Origin: an uncultured Clostridium sp.
GTDB lineage: Bacteria > Bacillota > Clostridia > TANB77 > CAG-508
Length of the DNA: 64,000 nucleotides
Assembly (NCBI GenBank): GCA_947653235.1
Contig: CANTGH010000006.1
Span: forward strand, 1 to 64,000
Direction: 5' to 3'
Shown: positions 45,232 through 55,120 of the stretch, piece by piece
Position numbering within the stretch: the first letter of the stretch is position 1
Layout of the letters: every line of letters begins with the position of its first letter
Made by a program: the position numbers and the translations under genes
Notes under the pieces: generated by a model
The model's input: the letters and a program-made list of their open reading frames with translations, nothing else
What the model was told of the DNA's origin: nothing
Database searches by the model: none

Positions 45232-46587
45232 ATTAGTAATTTTATTCTAACTTTCTTTTATCAAATTTTATATATGGCAATTATTGCAACAGTTATAGGT
45301 TGGGTTATTTTAAAATTGAATGAAAGCCTAAAAGAAAAACTCTCGCCGAATGCAAATTATATAATTTGGTTAGTATTTTTAATAACATTAATTTTTCCAA
45401 TAGCAATTCCAAGTAAAGTGAGTATTTATAATTATATAGATATTAGTGGTGTAAAATATGTAAGAAATGAAAAAATAAATCAAATGATAGAATTATGGAA
45501 AAAGGCGGATAATGATAGTGAAATTGACTATATAAGTACTAATCATAATAAAATATGGAAAAATCAAATAAAAAGAATAATTGCCTATATTTGGTTTATT
45601 GTTTTCATTATAAAATTCATCCGAACGATGCGTTCTTATACAGATTTAGGAAGAAATATTAGAAGCGTTAATCAAATAGAAGAAAGAGTAATTTTGATAT
45701 TAGAGAATTGTAAAAAGAAGCTAAAGATAAAAAGAAATATAAAATTAATTAAACAAGAAGAAATTACTATGCCTTCAACAATTGGTGTTTTCAATGTTAG
45801 AATTTTGGTTACAGATTTTCTATTAAATCTAGATGATTCCTCCTTAGAAAATATATTTATGCATGAATTATCACATTATAAAAGAAAAGATAATGTTGTA
45901 AATTTTATCATGCTGATATTAAGAGCAGTGTATTGGTTTAATCCAATCGTAAAAATAATATTTAAAAAAATAAGAACAGAAATGGAATACGCAACAGATG
46001 AAATGGTAGTTAGTACAATGAATACAACGGAACAATCCAATTATTGTCGTATTATGGTAATGGTTGCTGGTATGATTAGTTCATCAAAAGACGAAGAACC
46101 AATTCTTTTAGGATTATCTAGTAGTGCAGAAGCAATAGAAAAACGAATAACAATGATTTCCCGAAAAAAAGAATTTGAGAAAAATTTTAAGGTAATAACA
46201 ATAACCACTTCACTAATTGTTTTATTGATGTGTTTTATATTTTACCCAACTTCGTATGGAATGTTGGAAACGCCTAAATTATACTTGCAACTAGAAAATG
46301 GAGAAAAAGTCGAAATAATAAAAGCAGAAGAAAATCAGAAAGATATAAACGAAATAAGATTAACTCCAAATTCAAAAGTTGATTTAATTGTTAAAGGAGG
46401 AAAGCCAAATGATTATATCTTCCTTAACAAAATAGACTTAAACACCATGAAATCTATAGAAGAAACAGCTAGTATGTTATCCAATGAAATATCATATTTT
46501 CAATATGGAGAATATAAATATGAATTCATTTTGACTTACGCAAATAAGCAAAGTATGAAATATGCCATAAAAATTATAGTAGAATAA
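45232..46587 (+). CDS. BlaR1/M56-type membrane metalloprotease sensor
   Basis: The protein has four or so hydrophobic segments and the zinc protease motif HELSHYKRKDNVVNF, with an extracytoplasmic C-terminal domain (LYLQLENGEKVEI). The C-terminus lacks the penicillin-binding fold seen in BlaR1, so it senses something else. The first ATG (45274) has no binding site; BlaR1 proteins have about 13 more residues before it. A non-AUG start (ATT 45232 or ATT 45226) behind GAGGGAGTGGTGG gives ISNFILTFFYQILYM, which fits. Coordinates are given for ATT 45232. Confidence 0.8.
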   Translation: MSNFILTFFYQILYMAIIATVIGWVILKLNESLKEKLSPNANYIIWLVFLITLIFPIAIPSKVSIYNYIDISGVKYVRNEKINQMIELWKKADNDSEIDYISTNHNKIWKNQIKRIIAYIWFIVFIIKFIRTMRSYTDLGRNIRSVNQIEERVILILENCKKKLKIKRNIKLIKQEEITMPSTIGVFNVRILVTDFLLNLDDSSLENIFMHELSHYKRKDNVVNFIMLILRAVYWFNPIVKIIFKKIRTEMEYATDEMVVSTMNTTEQSNYCRIMVMVAGMISSSKDEEPILLGLSSSAEAIEKRITMISRKKEFEKNFKVITITTSLIVLLMCFIFYPTSYGMLETPKLYLQLENGEKVEIIKAEENQKDINEIRLTPNSKVDLIVKGGKPNDYIFLNKIDLNTMKSIEETASMLSNEISYFQYGEYKYEFILTYANKQSMKYAIKIIVE

Positions 46588-46606
46588 GGTAGGATGGAAC
46601 AAAAGA

Positions 46607-47266
46607 ATGAAGAAAGTAATAATAAGAGTTATTTTAGTAATTATTGGATTGTTGATAGTAAGCAAAATCTATCATTTCATTATAATCCATAAAGTGCATC
46701 AAGCACTTGAAAATTTTATAAATGAGGAGAATAGATATTATTCTGTTTCAAGCATAAATTCAAATAAAAATAGTACAGACATAAAAATATGGAAGAAAGA
46801 CAATATTGTAAAACAAAACTGGAAAAAAGATAACACAGATTTATATTGTTATTGGAAAGATTTTAAGGATAATCAAGAATATTCAATTGATTTGCAAAAT
46901 AAAGTTTTTGAAGAAGGAAATTTATCGAAAATACAAAAAAATTCCTTATCAAATTTACCAGAGTTAATATTTGATCTTTATGAGAATAATCAATTTTATA
47001 TAAAGCAACTTTTCAAAATAAAGTATATTAGACTAATTCAATATAATAATCAGAAATGTTATAAAATACAGACAGCTTCAGAAACCATTATAATTGATAG
47101 AGCTACATATTTACCAGTCTATTCTTCCACAAAAACTATAAATTCTAATTATAACAAAAAAGATTTAATAGAAAATACTTACCAATTCAACATAAATGAA
47201 GTAACAGATGAAGATGTATCACTACCCAATTTGGAAGAATATACAAAAAATAGTCTAGAACGATAA
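46607..47266 (+). CDS. Membrane-anchored extracytoplasmic protein, operon third gene
   Basis: The 219-residue protein has one N-terminal membrane segment (residues 4-27) and a soluble outer domain rich in Asn, Lys and Tyr (KDNIVKQNWKKDN, IIIDRATYLPVYSST). No family recognised; the domain resembles DUF-type lipoprotein-like sensors found behind BlaR genes. It lies 20 bp behind the sensor and ends at a terminator. Confidence 0.7.
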   Translation: MKKVIIRVILVIIGLLIVSKIYHFIIIHKVHQALENFINEENRYYSVSSINSNKNSTDIKIWKKDNIVKQNWKKDNTDLYCYWKDFKDNQEYSIDLQNKVFEEGNLSKIQKNSLSNLPELIFDLYENNQFYIKQLFKIKYIRLIQYNNQKCYKIQTASETIIIDRATYLPVYSSTKTINSNYNKKDLIENTYQFNINEVTDEDVSLPNLEEYTKNSLER

Positions 47267-47278
47267 AAACCTTACGGA

Positions 47279-47314
47279 ATTAGGAATTTTACCAAGAAAT
47301 TCCTAATTTTTTTG
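47279..47314 (+). terminator. Terminator of the BlaI operon
   Basis: ATTAGGAATTT / AAATTCCTAAT stem followed by TTTTTTG. Confidence 0.85.
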
Positions 47315-47321
47315 TTTCATA

Positions 47322-47359
47322 TTACATTTGTGTAACAAAACTATAACATTTGTGTAACA
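47322..47359 (+). promoter_or_regulatory. Twin BlaI-like boxes upstream of the pilus operon
   Basis: ACATTTGTGTAACA occurs at 47324-47337 and 47346-47359, exactly 22 bp (two turns) apart, 14 bp before the -35 box of the locus. The first copy extends to the palindrome TTACA-TTTG-TGTAA. The position suggests a regulator, perhaps BlaI-like, binding side by side. Confidence 0.6.
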
Positions 47360-47372
47360 TTATCGCAATTTA

Positions 47373-47401
47373 TTGAAAAAAAAATAAATATGTAGTAAAA
47401 T
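47373..47401 (+). promoter_or_regulatory. Promoter of the Tad-like operon
   Basis: TTGAAA, 17 bp, TAAAAT, about 70 bp before the first gene. Confidence 0.65.
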
Positions 47402-47468
47402 GAAATAAAATGACATTTTTATGACATGATAGAGTTGTAAAAATTTAAGGAATATAGGAGGTCTTATT

Positions 47469-48431
47469 ATGGCGACAAATCCAATGCAAAGAAGGGCAAG
47501 AAATTCATTTTTAATCGGTTTTTTAGTAGCACTACTCATTATGGCAGTAGTAGTAGTTTTTCTAGTATATAGAATGCAAAGTTTAAATGCAGATTATGAA
47601 GATTTAAAAGCGCTACAAAAGAAAGTATATGTAGCAAGAGAAGATATACAATCAGGTACAGAAGTAACATTAGATAGTTTTACTTATGATACCATTCAAA
47701 CTAGCTTAGCAGATGATGAACTAATTGAAAGTCAAGATTTTCAATTTATTGATGAACAATCAGGAGAAATTATAGAAAAATATGATTCAGATGGCAATCC
47801 TAAACAGAAAAAAATGGTAGTGAAAACCAATGTACCAGCAGGAACTATTTTAACCAAAGATATGTTAGAAGAAGAAGATAATCTATTAACAGCTGACCAA
47901 AGAATACAAGAATATAACATGATAATTCTTCCTACCTTACTTAAAAATGGAGAATACATTGATATAAGATTACAATTACCTGGTGGTGAAGATTATATCG
48001 TAGTTGCCAAAAAACAAGTTATTTATACAAACGAATCTTCAATTTGGATAAAATTAAGTGAAGAAGAAATATTGACACTAGGAAATTCAATTGTAGAAGC
48101 CTATACAATTGTTGGTTCTAAATTATATGCAACAACTTATCCAGAAGCAGGTCGTCAAAAAGCAGCTACGCCAACTTATGCAGCAAGTAATGCAGTAATG
48201 AGTTTAATTAATACAAATCCAAATGTTAGAGAAGAAGCTAAAAATGGATTGTGGCAAAGATATCAATCAGATTACAGAAATAATCATATCAATGAAGCAT
48301 TGGAACCTTATTACAATGGAATGAAAGAAGCAGTTGAAGCAGGATTACAAGAAGAAATTACCAAATTAAAAGAAGGCAGACAAAATTATGTAGAAGCATT
48401 AGAAGGAACAGGCATGGTAGGAACAGAATAA
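47469..48431 (+). CDS. SAF-domain/CpaB-like assembly protein
   Basis: The 320-residue protein begins with a short cytosolic part, one membrane segment (about residues 15-34) and an SAF domain (VYVAREDIQSGTEVTLDSF, VPAGTILTKDML) like CpaB/RcpC, periplasmic pilus-secretion subunits of Tad systems. A second, larger region (ATYAASNAVMSLINTNPNV) is less familiar. First gene of the secretion cluster behind TATAGGAGG. Confidence 0.8.
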   Translation: MATNPMQRRARNSFLIGFLVALLIMAVVVVFLVYRMQSLNADYEDLKALQKKVYVAREDIQSGTEVTLDSFTYDTIQTSLADDELIESQDFQFIDEQSGEIIEKYDSDGNPKQKKMVVKTNVPAGTILTKDMLEEEDNLLTADQRIQEYNMIILPTLLKNGEYIDIRLQLPGGEDYIVVAKKQVIYTNESSIWIKLSEEEILTLGNSIVEAYTIVGSKLYATTYPEAGRQKAATPTYAASNAVMSLINTNPNVREEAKNGLWQRYQSDYRNNHINEALEPYYNGMKEAVEAGLQEEITKLKEGRQNYVEALEGTGMVGTE

Positions 48432-48455
48432 CATTCAATTTAGGGAGGGACACAA

Positions 48456-49148
48456 ATGAAAAAATACGCTTTTATAGGTGCTTATGAAAAAACAGACATG
48501 TTACTATATGCTGCCAAAATATTGACTTTAATGGGAAAAAAGGTGATGTTAGTTGATACGACTATTCTAAAAAAAAGCAGATATATCGTACCAACTATGA
48601 TAAATGAAAAACAATACATCACTTCTTATGAAGCAATCGATGTAGCAATAGGATTTGATAGTTTGGAAGCAATCAACCAATATCAAACAGAAAAATTTGG
48701 GAAAGTTACACAATATGATATTGTCATGTTGGATATTGATCGAGCAATTGCTTATCAAAAATTTAATATAACAAGTGACGATGTACACTTTTTTGTGACT
48801 TCATTTGATGTATACCAGTTAAAAAGAGGTATACAAGTCCTTGCTTACATAGCAAAAGAGGCAAAAGTCACAAAGATTTACTATACCAAAGAAATGTTAT
48901 CAGCAGAAGATGAATATTTTCATCATTTAGCGAAAGATTATAAAATAAAATGGGATCAAAAAGATATCATATTTTTTCCATTTGAAACCACCGATTTAAA
49001 TGCGATTTATACCAATCAAAGGTCAGGAAGAATACAAATGAAAGGGTTTAGCAGTAGTTATATTGATTCATTGCTATACCTTGTTGAAAAAATGAGTGGA
49101 GAAGGAAGTGGAAAGGTAAAAAAAGCATATAAAATGATAGAAAACTAG
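48456..49148 (+). CDS. TadZ/CpaE-like protein without a P-loop
   Basis: The 230-residue protein starts MKKYAFIGAYEKTDMLLYAA and has MinD-like beta strands (VMLVDTTIL, QYDIVMLDIDRAI, HFFVTSFDVYQLKRG), but no Walker A. It is most like TadZ/CpaE-type polar-localisation or receiver partners that lost ATP binding. It is 24 bp behind the SAF gene; the next gene is a second protein of this kind. Confidence 0.6.
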   Translation: MKKYAFIGAYEKTDMLLYAAKILTLMGKKVMLVDTTILKKSRYIVPTMINEKQYITSYEAIDVAIGFDSLEAINQYQTEKFGKVTQYDIVMLDIDRAIAYQKFNITSDDVHFFVTSFDVYQLKRGIQVLAYIAKEAKVTKIYYTKEMLSAEDEYFHHLAKDYKIKWDQKDIIFFPFETTDLNAIYTNQRSGRIQMKGFSSSYIDSLLYLVEKMSGEGSGKVKKAYKMIEN

Positions 49149-49165
49149 AAAGGAAGGCGAGAAAA

Positions 49166-50015
49166 ATGGCTATTTTAAGTTTTTGGAGCAGTAGCAAAAA
49201 AGAAACAGCACAAACATTATCCATCATAGCAATTGCGACCTATATGTCTGTGAAACATAATTACAAAACATTAGTCATTGATGCCACGTTAGATGATGAT
49301 ACAATACAAAGATGCTTTTGGAATATGGACATCAATAAAGAACTTAAAAAAACACTAAATCAAGGAAAACTAGATATTGCTTCACGGTACAGAAGGCTTA
49401 ATAAGAGCCATAGCGAGCAATAAAACGACACCAGAAATTATTTCCAATTATGCAAAAGTCGTTTTTAAGAATAGATTAGATATTTTACTGGGATTAAAAA
49501 CAAAAAGTTTTTCCGATCATGAAAAAACATTAGGACTATATACAGAATTAATAACAGCTGCCAATAAATATTATGATCTTGTCATCGTAGATTTATCCAA
49601 AACAGGAGAAAGGGCTTCTACGCGAAACATATTACAAATGTCAGATGTAATCATGTACACAATGACACAAAATCTAAAACAGATTAATGAATATATCGAA
49701 AGCAAAAAAACAATGCCAGAAATAGCAAACAAAAATGTTATTCCACTCATTGGAAGTATGAATGGATATAGCAAATATAATCCCAAAAATGTGATGAACT
49801 ATGTCAAAGATAAAAATCTTACTTATATCAATTATAACAATGCTTTTATGGAAGCAGCCAGCGAAGCAAAAGTATCGAATTTTTTTCTGAAAACAAGAAT
49901 AGATGGAAAAGCCTGGGATAGAAATTCGCAATTTTTAGAATCCGTAGCCAATACATCACAAAAAATTGTAGACAAATTTGAAGAAATAAAGTATGGAAAA
50001 ACTTTACAGTCTTAA
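49166..50015 (+). CDS. ParA/TadZ-like protein with degenerate P-loop, needs +1 shift at CGG
   Basis: Read through C49385, 282 residues. The N-terminus MAILSFWSSSKKETAQTLS has the FWS start of TadZ ATPases but lacks the G-x-G-K-T part of Walker A (SSSKKETA), so ATP binding is doubtful. Around the shift LDIAS-GTEGLIRAI shows the Gly. YYDLVIVDLSKTG matches the Walker B-like strand. Segments 49166-49384 and 49386-50015. In the unshifted frame a TAA comes 12 codons later. Confidence 0.8.
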
Positions 50016-50034
50016 ATAAAAAGGGGGACCTTTC

Positions 50035-52169
50035 ATGATTGCAAATGTTATATTAATATTTGTAGTAATAGTATTAGTATTTGTTACTATTATGCATGTC
50101 TTAAAAAAGAATAAAGAAGAAGTGGTCGAAGAAGGAGTTGTTGTTGATGATAAAACATATACTTTGGAATTGATGATTAAATTCGTAAAAAGAAGATTAG
50201 ACGAAATCACAAAAATCAACCTTTATGATATTGGTCTGTCCGAGGAAGAGCTAAAAAGAAGAAAAAATAAAAAATACGAATTGAAAAAAGCACTAAAGGG
50301 TTGTACATATGGAGATGTAAACGATAAAAAATACATTAAAGAATTAATTTATGATTTACTTTCCAAGGAATATGGAATCAACGAAACCAACATTTCAAGA
50401 GTTTTACCATTTGACACACCATCTTTACTAACTTCACAAGATAAATTTGATATTTTAATTCACGAATACAAAAAAACATTTGCCTATGAGGCTTTAACAG
50501 AAATTATCAAAAAATACAATTTAGCAGAATTAAAATATGTAGAAGGCGAATCCAAACCTTCTTATGTCATCACAGAAGCAGAAATTGATGATATTTATGA
50601 AAAAGAAAATTTTGAGTTAGAATTTTCTGATAAACTAGAAATTATAGTACAAAGGATTTATCAACATTACAAAGGTTTTAGTACAATCGATGAAATTCGT
50701 GATATGAATATTGACGGTATTTCTGGTGGTGTATCAGGACTTCCAGAAAGTTTCTTAAGCCAAGTGGCACAAACCGATGGAGACTATTTAAAACAAACGA
50801 TGGAAGCCAAAGTACCAAGAGCGTGCGACAGTATTTGGATTATGTTCCAAGGTAAATCTATTCGTTTAGCATTCTTGTCATTTGGAACCGAAGCCGAACT
50901 AAAAAGGGTTTGTCAAAATATTTATAAATACAACAATCCAGGACAATTGTCTGATACCAATGGTTTCAAAATCAATGAGATGAAAGACGGTTCTCGTGTC
51001 GTTGTTGTACGACCAAGTATGTCAGAAACCTGGGCATTTTTCGTCAGAAAGTTCGACGTAAAACGTGCGTCTTTGGAACAAATGTATCGTAGATGCAATG
51101 GTGGAGATGAATTAATAAATTTATTAAAATTTTTAGTAAAAGGTGCCAGAATTATTTCCCTTACTGGTGAGCAAGGTTGCCGGAAAAACAACATTGTTGA
51201 TGGCGATGATTGATAATATCTACGAAACCATGAACCTACGTATCACAGAAACAGCATTCGAACTTCATTTAAGAAAAATTTATCCAACCAGAAATATTTT
51301 ATCCATGCGTGAAACCGAAACCATTTCAGGACAAGACTGTTTGGACGTTCAGAAAAAAACTGACGGTTCTGTAAATATTATTCGGAGAGGTTGCAACAGA
51401 TCCCGTAGCTTCTTGGATGATCCAATCAGCACAGGTTGCATCTAAATTTACATTGTTCACCCATCATGCCAAAACATTTCCAGATTTGGTAACAGCGCTT
51501 CGTAACTCCATGTTAAGAGCAGGTGTTTTCAAAGATGAAAGAACAGCTGAAGAGCAAGTTGTGCAAGTTTTGAATTTTGACATTCACTTAGTCAAAGACT
51601 TCCGTGGTGTCAGATACATCGAAAGAATTACAGAATGTATTCCAGTAGAAGAAAAAAATGAATACACATTTGATCACAGAAATGAAAAAACATTAGAAGG
51701 TAAAATGGACAAGTTTATGGATAATGCTGCCATTTTCTTTGGAAAAACAACCAACCGAGAATTATACAAATATCGTAATATTATGGAATATGTCAATGAC
51801 AGCTATGTTCTAACCAATCCAATTAGCGAAACGAACATTAAAGAAATGAGAATGAACATGGAAACAACAGATATGGAAGCATTTGACCAATTTTTAGAGA
51901 GAAATTGGGGGATTAAACCGCCTAAGACAGGAATAGAACAGCTTCAAACGCCTAAACAAAACACGATACCAGTATCAGCAAGTTCAATCGATCAACCGAT
52001 TAGAAGAACAACTAAAAAAGTAACCAAAACAGCAACACGTCAACCACAGAAAAAGACAAATCCAGTGATAAAACCGAAAAAAGTCGAAGACATTGATTTT
52101 TTAGAAAATAATCAGGATCCATTTTTTGATTTACAGAATATGGATTTTGGAGAAGATGAGAACGAATAA
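50035..52169 (+). CDS. cpaF: CpaF/TadA-type secretion ATPase, needs two +1 shifts at CGG
   Basis: Read with both shifts this is a 710-residue protein: a short N-terminal membrane helix, an N-terminal domain, and a CpaF/VirB11-type motor. Walker A is ISLTGEQGCGKTTLLMAMI near residue 380, where the Gly after Cys comes from CGGA at 51181. A second shift at 51383 gives VNIIGEVATDPVASWMIQ, then AQVASKFTLFTHHAKTFPDL (His box). Segments 50035-51180, 51182-51382, 51384-52169. Without shifts neither the P-loop nor the Walker B/His part joins to the N-terminus. A basic, Gln-rich tail (TRQPQKKTNPVIKPKK) follows. It powers the pilus or secretion machine. Confidence 0.9.
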
Positions 52170-52196
52170 ACCTAATAGAAAGTGGGGTGAAATGAT

Positions 52197-54269
52197 ATGT
52201 CAAACCAAATGCTTATGTATTTTATGATTGTTGTAGGTGCATTATTAGGTGCCATTCTCATAGCTTATGTGATTTTGAATAAAAAAATGAAATCCAAAGA
52301 AACAAAATATATTGCACAATTAGTAGAAGGTACAAAAACAAGTAGTTTTAGCATGGACATTTTCTATCAAAAATTGTACATCTATTGCGCCAAAATACCA
52401 TTTTTAAGAAGATATGTTTTAAAGATTAGAAGAAGATTAGAAATTATCAATCTAGAAGATGAGTATTTGACAAGAAAACAAACGGCACAAATTATTTTTA
52501 AAGGACTTATCGTGGTCATTCCATTAACAGCAGTAATTATTTTTCTATCCAAAAATAACACAATTTTAATGCTTACACTATTCTTGTTTGAACTATTTTT
52601 TATTGAAACATTTATGGAAGGTATGGTTGACAAAATTGACAACCAATTGTTAAGACAACAAATTGATATGTTTGGCGAAATGAGACATAGTTATCATGAA
52701 TACAACATGGTTGAGGAAGCATTATACGATGTAGCCCAAAACGATGAAGTAGAAGTTTCCAGACAAGTGGAAAAAATTCATGAAGTTTTGCTATCAGACG
52801 ATCCAGAAACAGAACTAGAAAAATATTATGATATTGCACCCAATAGTTACTTAAAAGAATTTGCTGGAATATCTTATTTAACCAAAGAATTTGGCGATAG
52901 AAAAGATAAAGATGGAGCTTCTTTATACTTAAAAAATTTAAACAATATTGTACAAGAAATGCAATTAGAAATTTTAAAAAGAGACAAATTAGATTATGTA
53001 TTTCAAAGTTTATCCATGATTGCAGCTGTTCCCATTCTATTTTTAGATGCAATGAAAGGGTGGGCCATTGGGCAATTTACATTTACTAGACAATTTTATA
53101 ATGGGACAGGCGGATTTTTAATGCAAATGGCCATTGTCATTATCACAATTTTATGTTACATTTTTGTTCGTTCTTTAAAAGACAACGGAAGTGTCAATAC
53201 AACAAGAAATGTAGAAAATCCATGGCAAAAAAAATTATATGATAAAAAAATAGTCAAAAAATTCATTAATTATATCATGCCTAAAGATGGTACAAAAGAA
53301 TACCGAAAAATTGTATCTTTACTAAAAGACAATGCTTCAAAGCTAAAAATGGAATGGCTATACATCAATCGTGTAACTTGTAGCCTTATAGCCTTTTTTG
53401 TAGCTATGTTCATTGTTTTCGAAACCCATCAATACGCTATTAATTATGTATATACAGAACCAACTAGCGATTATAATTTGCTTGGAAATATGTCAGAAAG
53501 AGAAGAAAAAACAGCTATGCAAAAAACAGAATATGACAATGTATTTCTAAACAAATTTCGAAACAATCGAAACATAACCAAAAAGCAACTCCAAAAAGAA
53601 ATTGCCAAATCCGAGGAGTATGGTGAAGAATCTGAATCAGAAATAGAAACCATCACAGAAAGAATTTGGAAAAAACTACAAATTGTGCAATCAGAATATT
53701 TAAAATGGTTTGAACTTCTGATTAGCTGTGTTGTTGCAGCGATTGGCTATCAAGCACCAGTTTATTTACTGCAATTCCAAAAGAAAATGAGACAAATGGA
53801 AATGGAAAACGAAGTCATGCAATTCCAAACCATTATCTTAATGTTAATGAAAATTGAAAGAGTAAATGTAGAAATGATTTTAGAATGGCTAGAACGATAT
53901 GCCAATATTTTCAAAGAACCAATTTCCAGATGTGTTAATAATTTCGAAAGTGGTGCATGGGAAGCATTAGAAGACTTAAAAAATGAGTTATCGTTTGCCC
54001 AAATGATTCGTATTGTAGAAGGATTGCAATCAGCTGTTGAATCCATTCCGATCCGAGAAGCATTTGACGAACTCGATACAGAAAGAAATTATTATCAAGA
54101 AAAAAGAAAAGAATCCAATGAACGATTGATTTCTAGAAAGTCTATGATCGGAAAAGTATTTGGATTTGCTCCAATGGTTATTTTGTTTGTATTTTACTTA
54201 ATCGTGCCACTATGCTTTATTGGTCTAACCAGTATGACAGAAGCATTTAAAGCGATGTCTTCTATGTAA
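52197..54269 (+). CDS. Double TadB/TadC-like membrane platform protein
   Basis: The 690-residue protein seems to contain two T2SSF-like platform modules: helix regions near residues 10-30, 95-150 and 265-325, then near 395-420, 505-530 and 660-690. The last stretch (MIGKVFGFAPMVILFVFYL) is typical of TadB/C ends. Typical TadB or TadC are about 300 residues each, so one gene probably covers both partners. It lies between the ATPase and pilin genes. The function assignment is from context and pattern only. Confidence 0.7.
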   Translation: MSNQMLMYFMIVVGALLGAILIAYVILNKKMKSKETKYIAQLVEGTKTSSFSMDIFYQKLYIYCAKIPFLRRYVLKIRRRLEIINLEDEYLTRKQTAQIIFKGLIVVIPLTAVIIFLSKNNTILMLTLFLFELFFIETFMEGMVDKIDNQLLRQQIDMFGEMRHSYHEYNMVEEALYDVAQNDEVEVSRQVEKIHEVLLSDDPETELEKYYDIAPNSYLKEFAGISYLTKEFGDRKDKDGASLYLKNLNNIVQEMQLEILKRDKLDYVFQSLSMIAAVPILFLDAMKGWAIGQFTFTRQFYNGTGGFLMQMAIVIITILCYIFVRSLKDNGSVNTTRNVENPWQKKLYDKKIVKKFINYIMPKDGTKEYRKIVSLLKDNASKLKMEWLYINRVTCSLIAFFVAMFIVFETHQYAINYVYTEPTSDYNLLGNMSEREEKTAMQKTEYDNVFLNKFRNNRNITKKQLQKEIAKSEEYGEESESEIETITERIWKKLQIVQSEYLKWFELLISCVVAAIGYQAPVYLLQFQKKMRQMEMENEVMQFQTIILMLMKIERVNVEMILEWLERYANIFKEPISRCVNNFESGAWEALEDLKNELSFAQMIRIVEGLQSAVESIPIREAFDELDTERNYYQEKRKESNERLISRKSMIGKVFGFAPMVILFVFYLIVPLCFIGLTSMTEAFKAMSSM

Positions 54270-54287
54270 AAAAGAAAGGGAGAGCCT

Positions 54288-55058
54288 ATGGATACTTCAA
54301 TTAGCAAAGCATTAATCATGGTTGCTAGTTTGTTACTAGCGATGATTGTTATTGCCTTTATGACATATACTTTCAACCGAACCAGCACTTGGGCAGAGGC
54401 TCAAGACCAACAAAAATTAAGCGAACAAATTCAGCAATTCAACAAAGAATACGAAGCCTACGACAAAAAATTAATGTATGGAATGGATGTTATTTCTTGT
54501 TTGAATAAAGTTTTGAGTAATAATGAAAAAGTAACCAATGAAAGTGTTGTAAATGGTGAAAAATATGATGTAACTTATAAAGTGGATGCTTCTGTAACAA
54601 TAAACAAAACATTGCAAGAAAGTCTTACAGTTTACTATCGAGAAAAAGGTGGAACAAGAGAAAAAGAGGCTTATGATGAAACGTTTGGAAGACTAACTTC
54701 TGAGAATTTTGAAAAAATTACTAAAATTTCCAAAAAATTTAACTCAGATACAGAACTGAGAACACAAACAGAAGATTCAGAGATAGAAAACGATGTTTAT
54801 GATCTAACTTATGATTGGAATGAAAATGAAAATAACAATGAAGGAAAGCTACGTAAACAACTAAAATCTTCGAATGAATTATCCATTACGATAAAAAATA
54901 CAGGAACACTTGATAAAGACGATGACGGAAAAGTCTGGACAAAGGTAATTTATCGTACTCCACTCTACGATCTAAAAACCAGAAAATTCAAATGTAGCAA
55001 CATCGAATACAACCCTAACACAGGCAGAATTTGCAAAATAGAATTCGAAGAAATCTAA
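54288..55058 (+). CDS. Pilin-like protein 1
   Basis: The 256-residue protein has one N-terminal membrane helix (residues 6-28, SKALIMVASLLLAMIVIAF) and an outer domain. It carries two signatures shared with the genes that follow: QFNKEYEAYDKKLMYGMDV near residue 44 and a C-terminal KFKCSNIEYNPNTGRICKIEF. No Gly-based prepilin leader is seen. Start behind AAGAAAGGGAGAGCC. Confidence 0.75.
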   Translation: MDTSISKALIMVASLLLAMIVIAFMTYTFNRTSTWAEAQDQQKLSEQIQQFNKEYEAYDKKLMYGMDVISCLNKVLSNNEKVTNESVVNGEKYDVTYKVDASVTINKTLQESLTVYYREKGGTREKEAYDETFGRLTSENFEKITKISKKFNSDTELRTQTEDSEIENDVYDLTYDWNENENNNEGKLRKQLKSSNELSITIKNTGTLDKDDDGKVWTKVIYRTPLYDLKTRKFKCSNIEYNPNTGRICKIEFEEI

Positions 55059-55086
55059 ATTAATACAAAAAATCTACCGAAAAAGA

Positions 55087-55114
55087 TTGACAAAATCCAA
55101 AATTAATGTATAAT
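55087..55114 (+). promoter_or_regulatory. Promoter of the antisense RNA of the toxin-antitoxin-like module
   Basis: TTGACA, 16 bp, TATAAT with TG directly before the -10 box. Start site expected near 55121. Confidence 0.7.
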
Positions 55115-55120
55115 ATAGTT

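Noticed and set aside
44848-46587. Beta-lactam resistance operon
   Set aside because: BlaI/BlaR1-like proteins are present but no beta-lactamase or PBP2a gene, and the sensor lacks the penicillin-binding domain.
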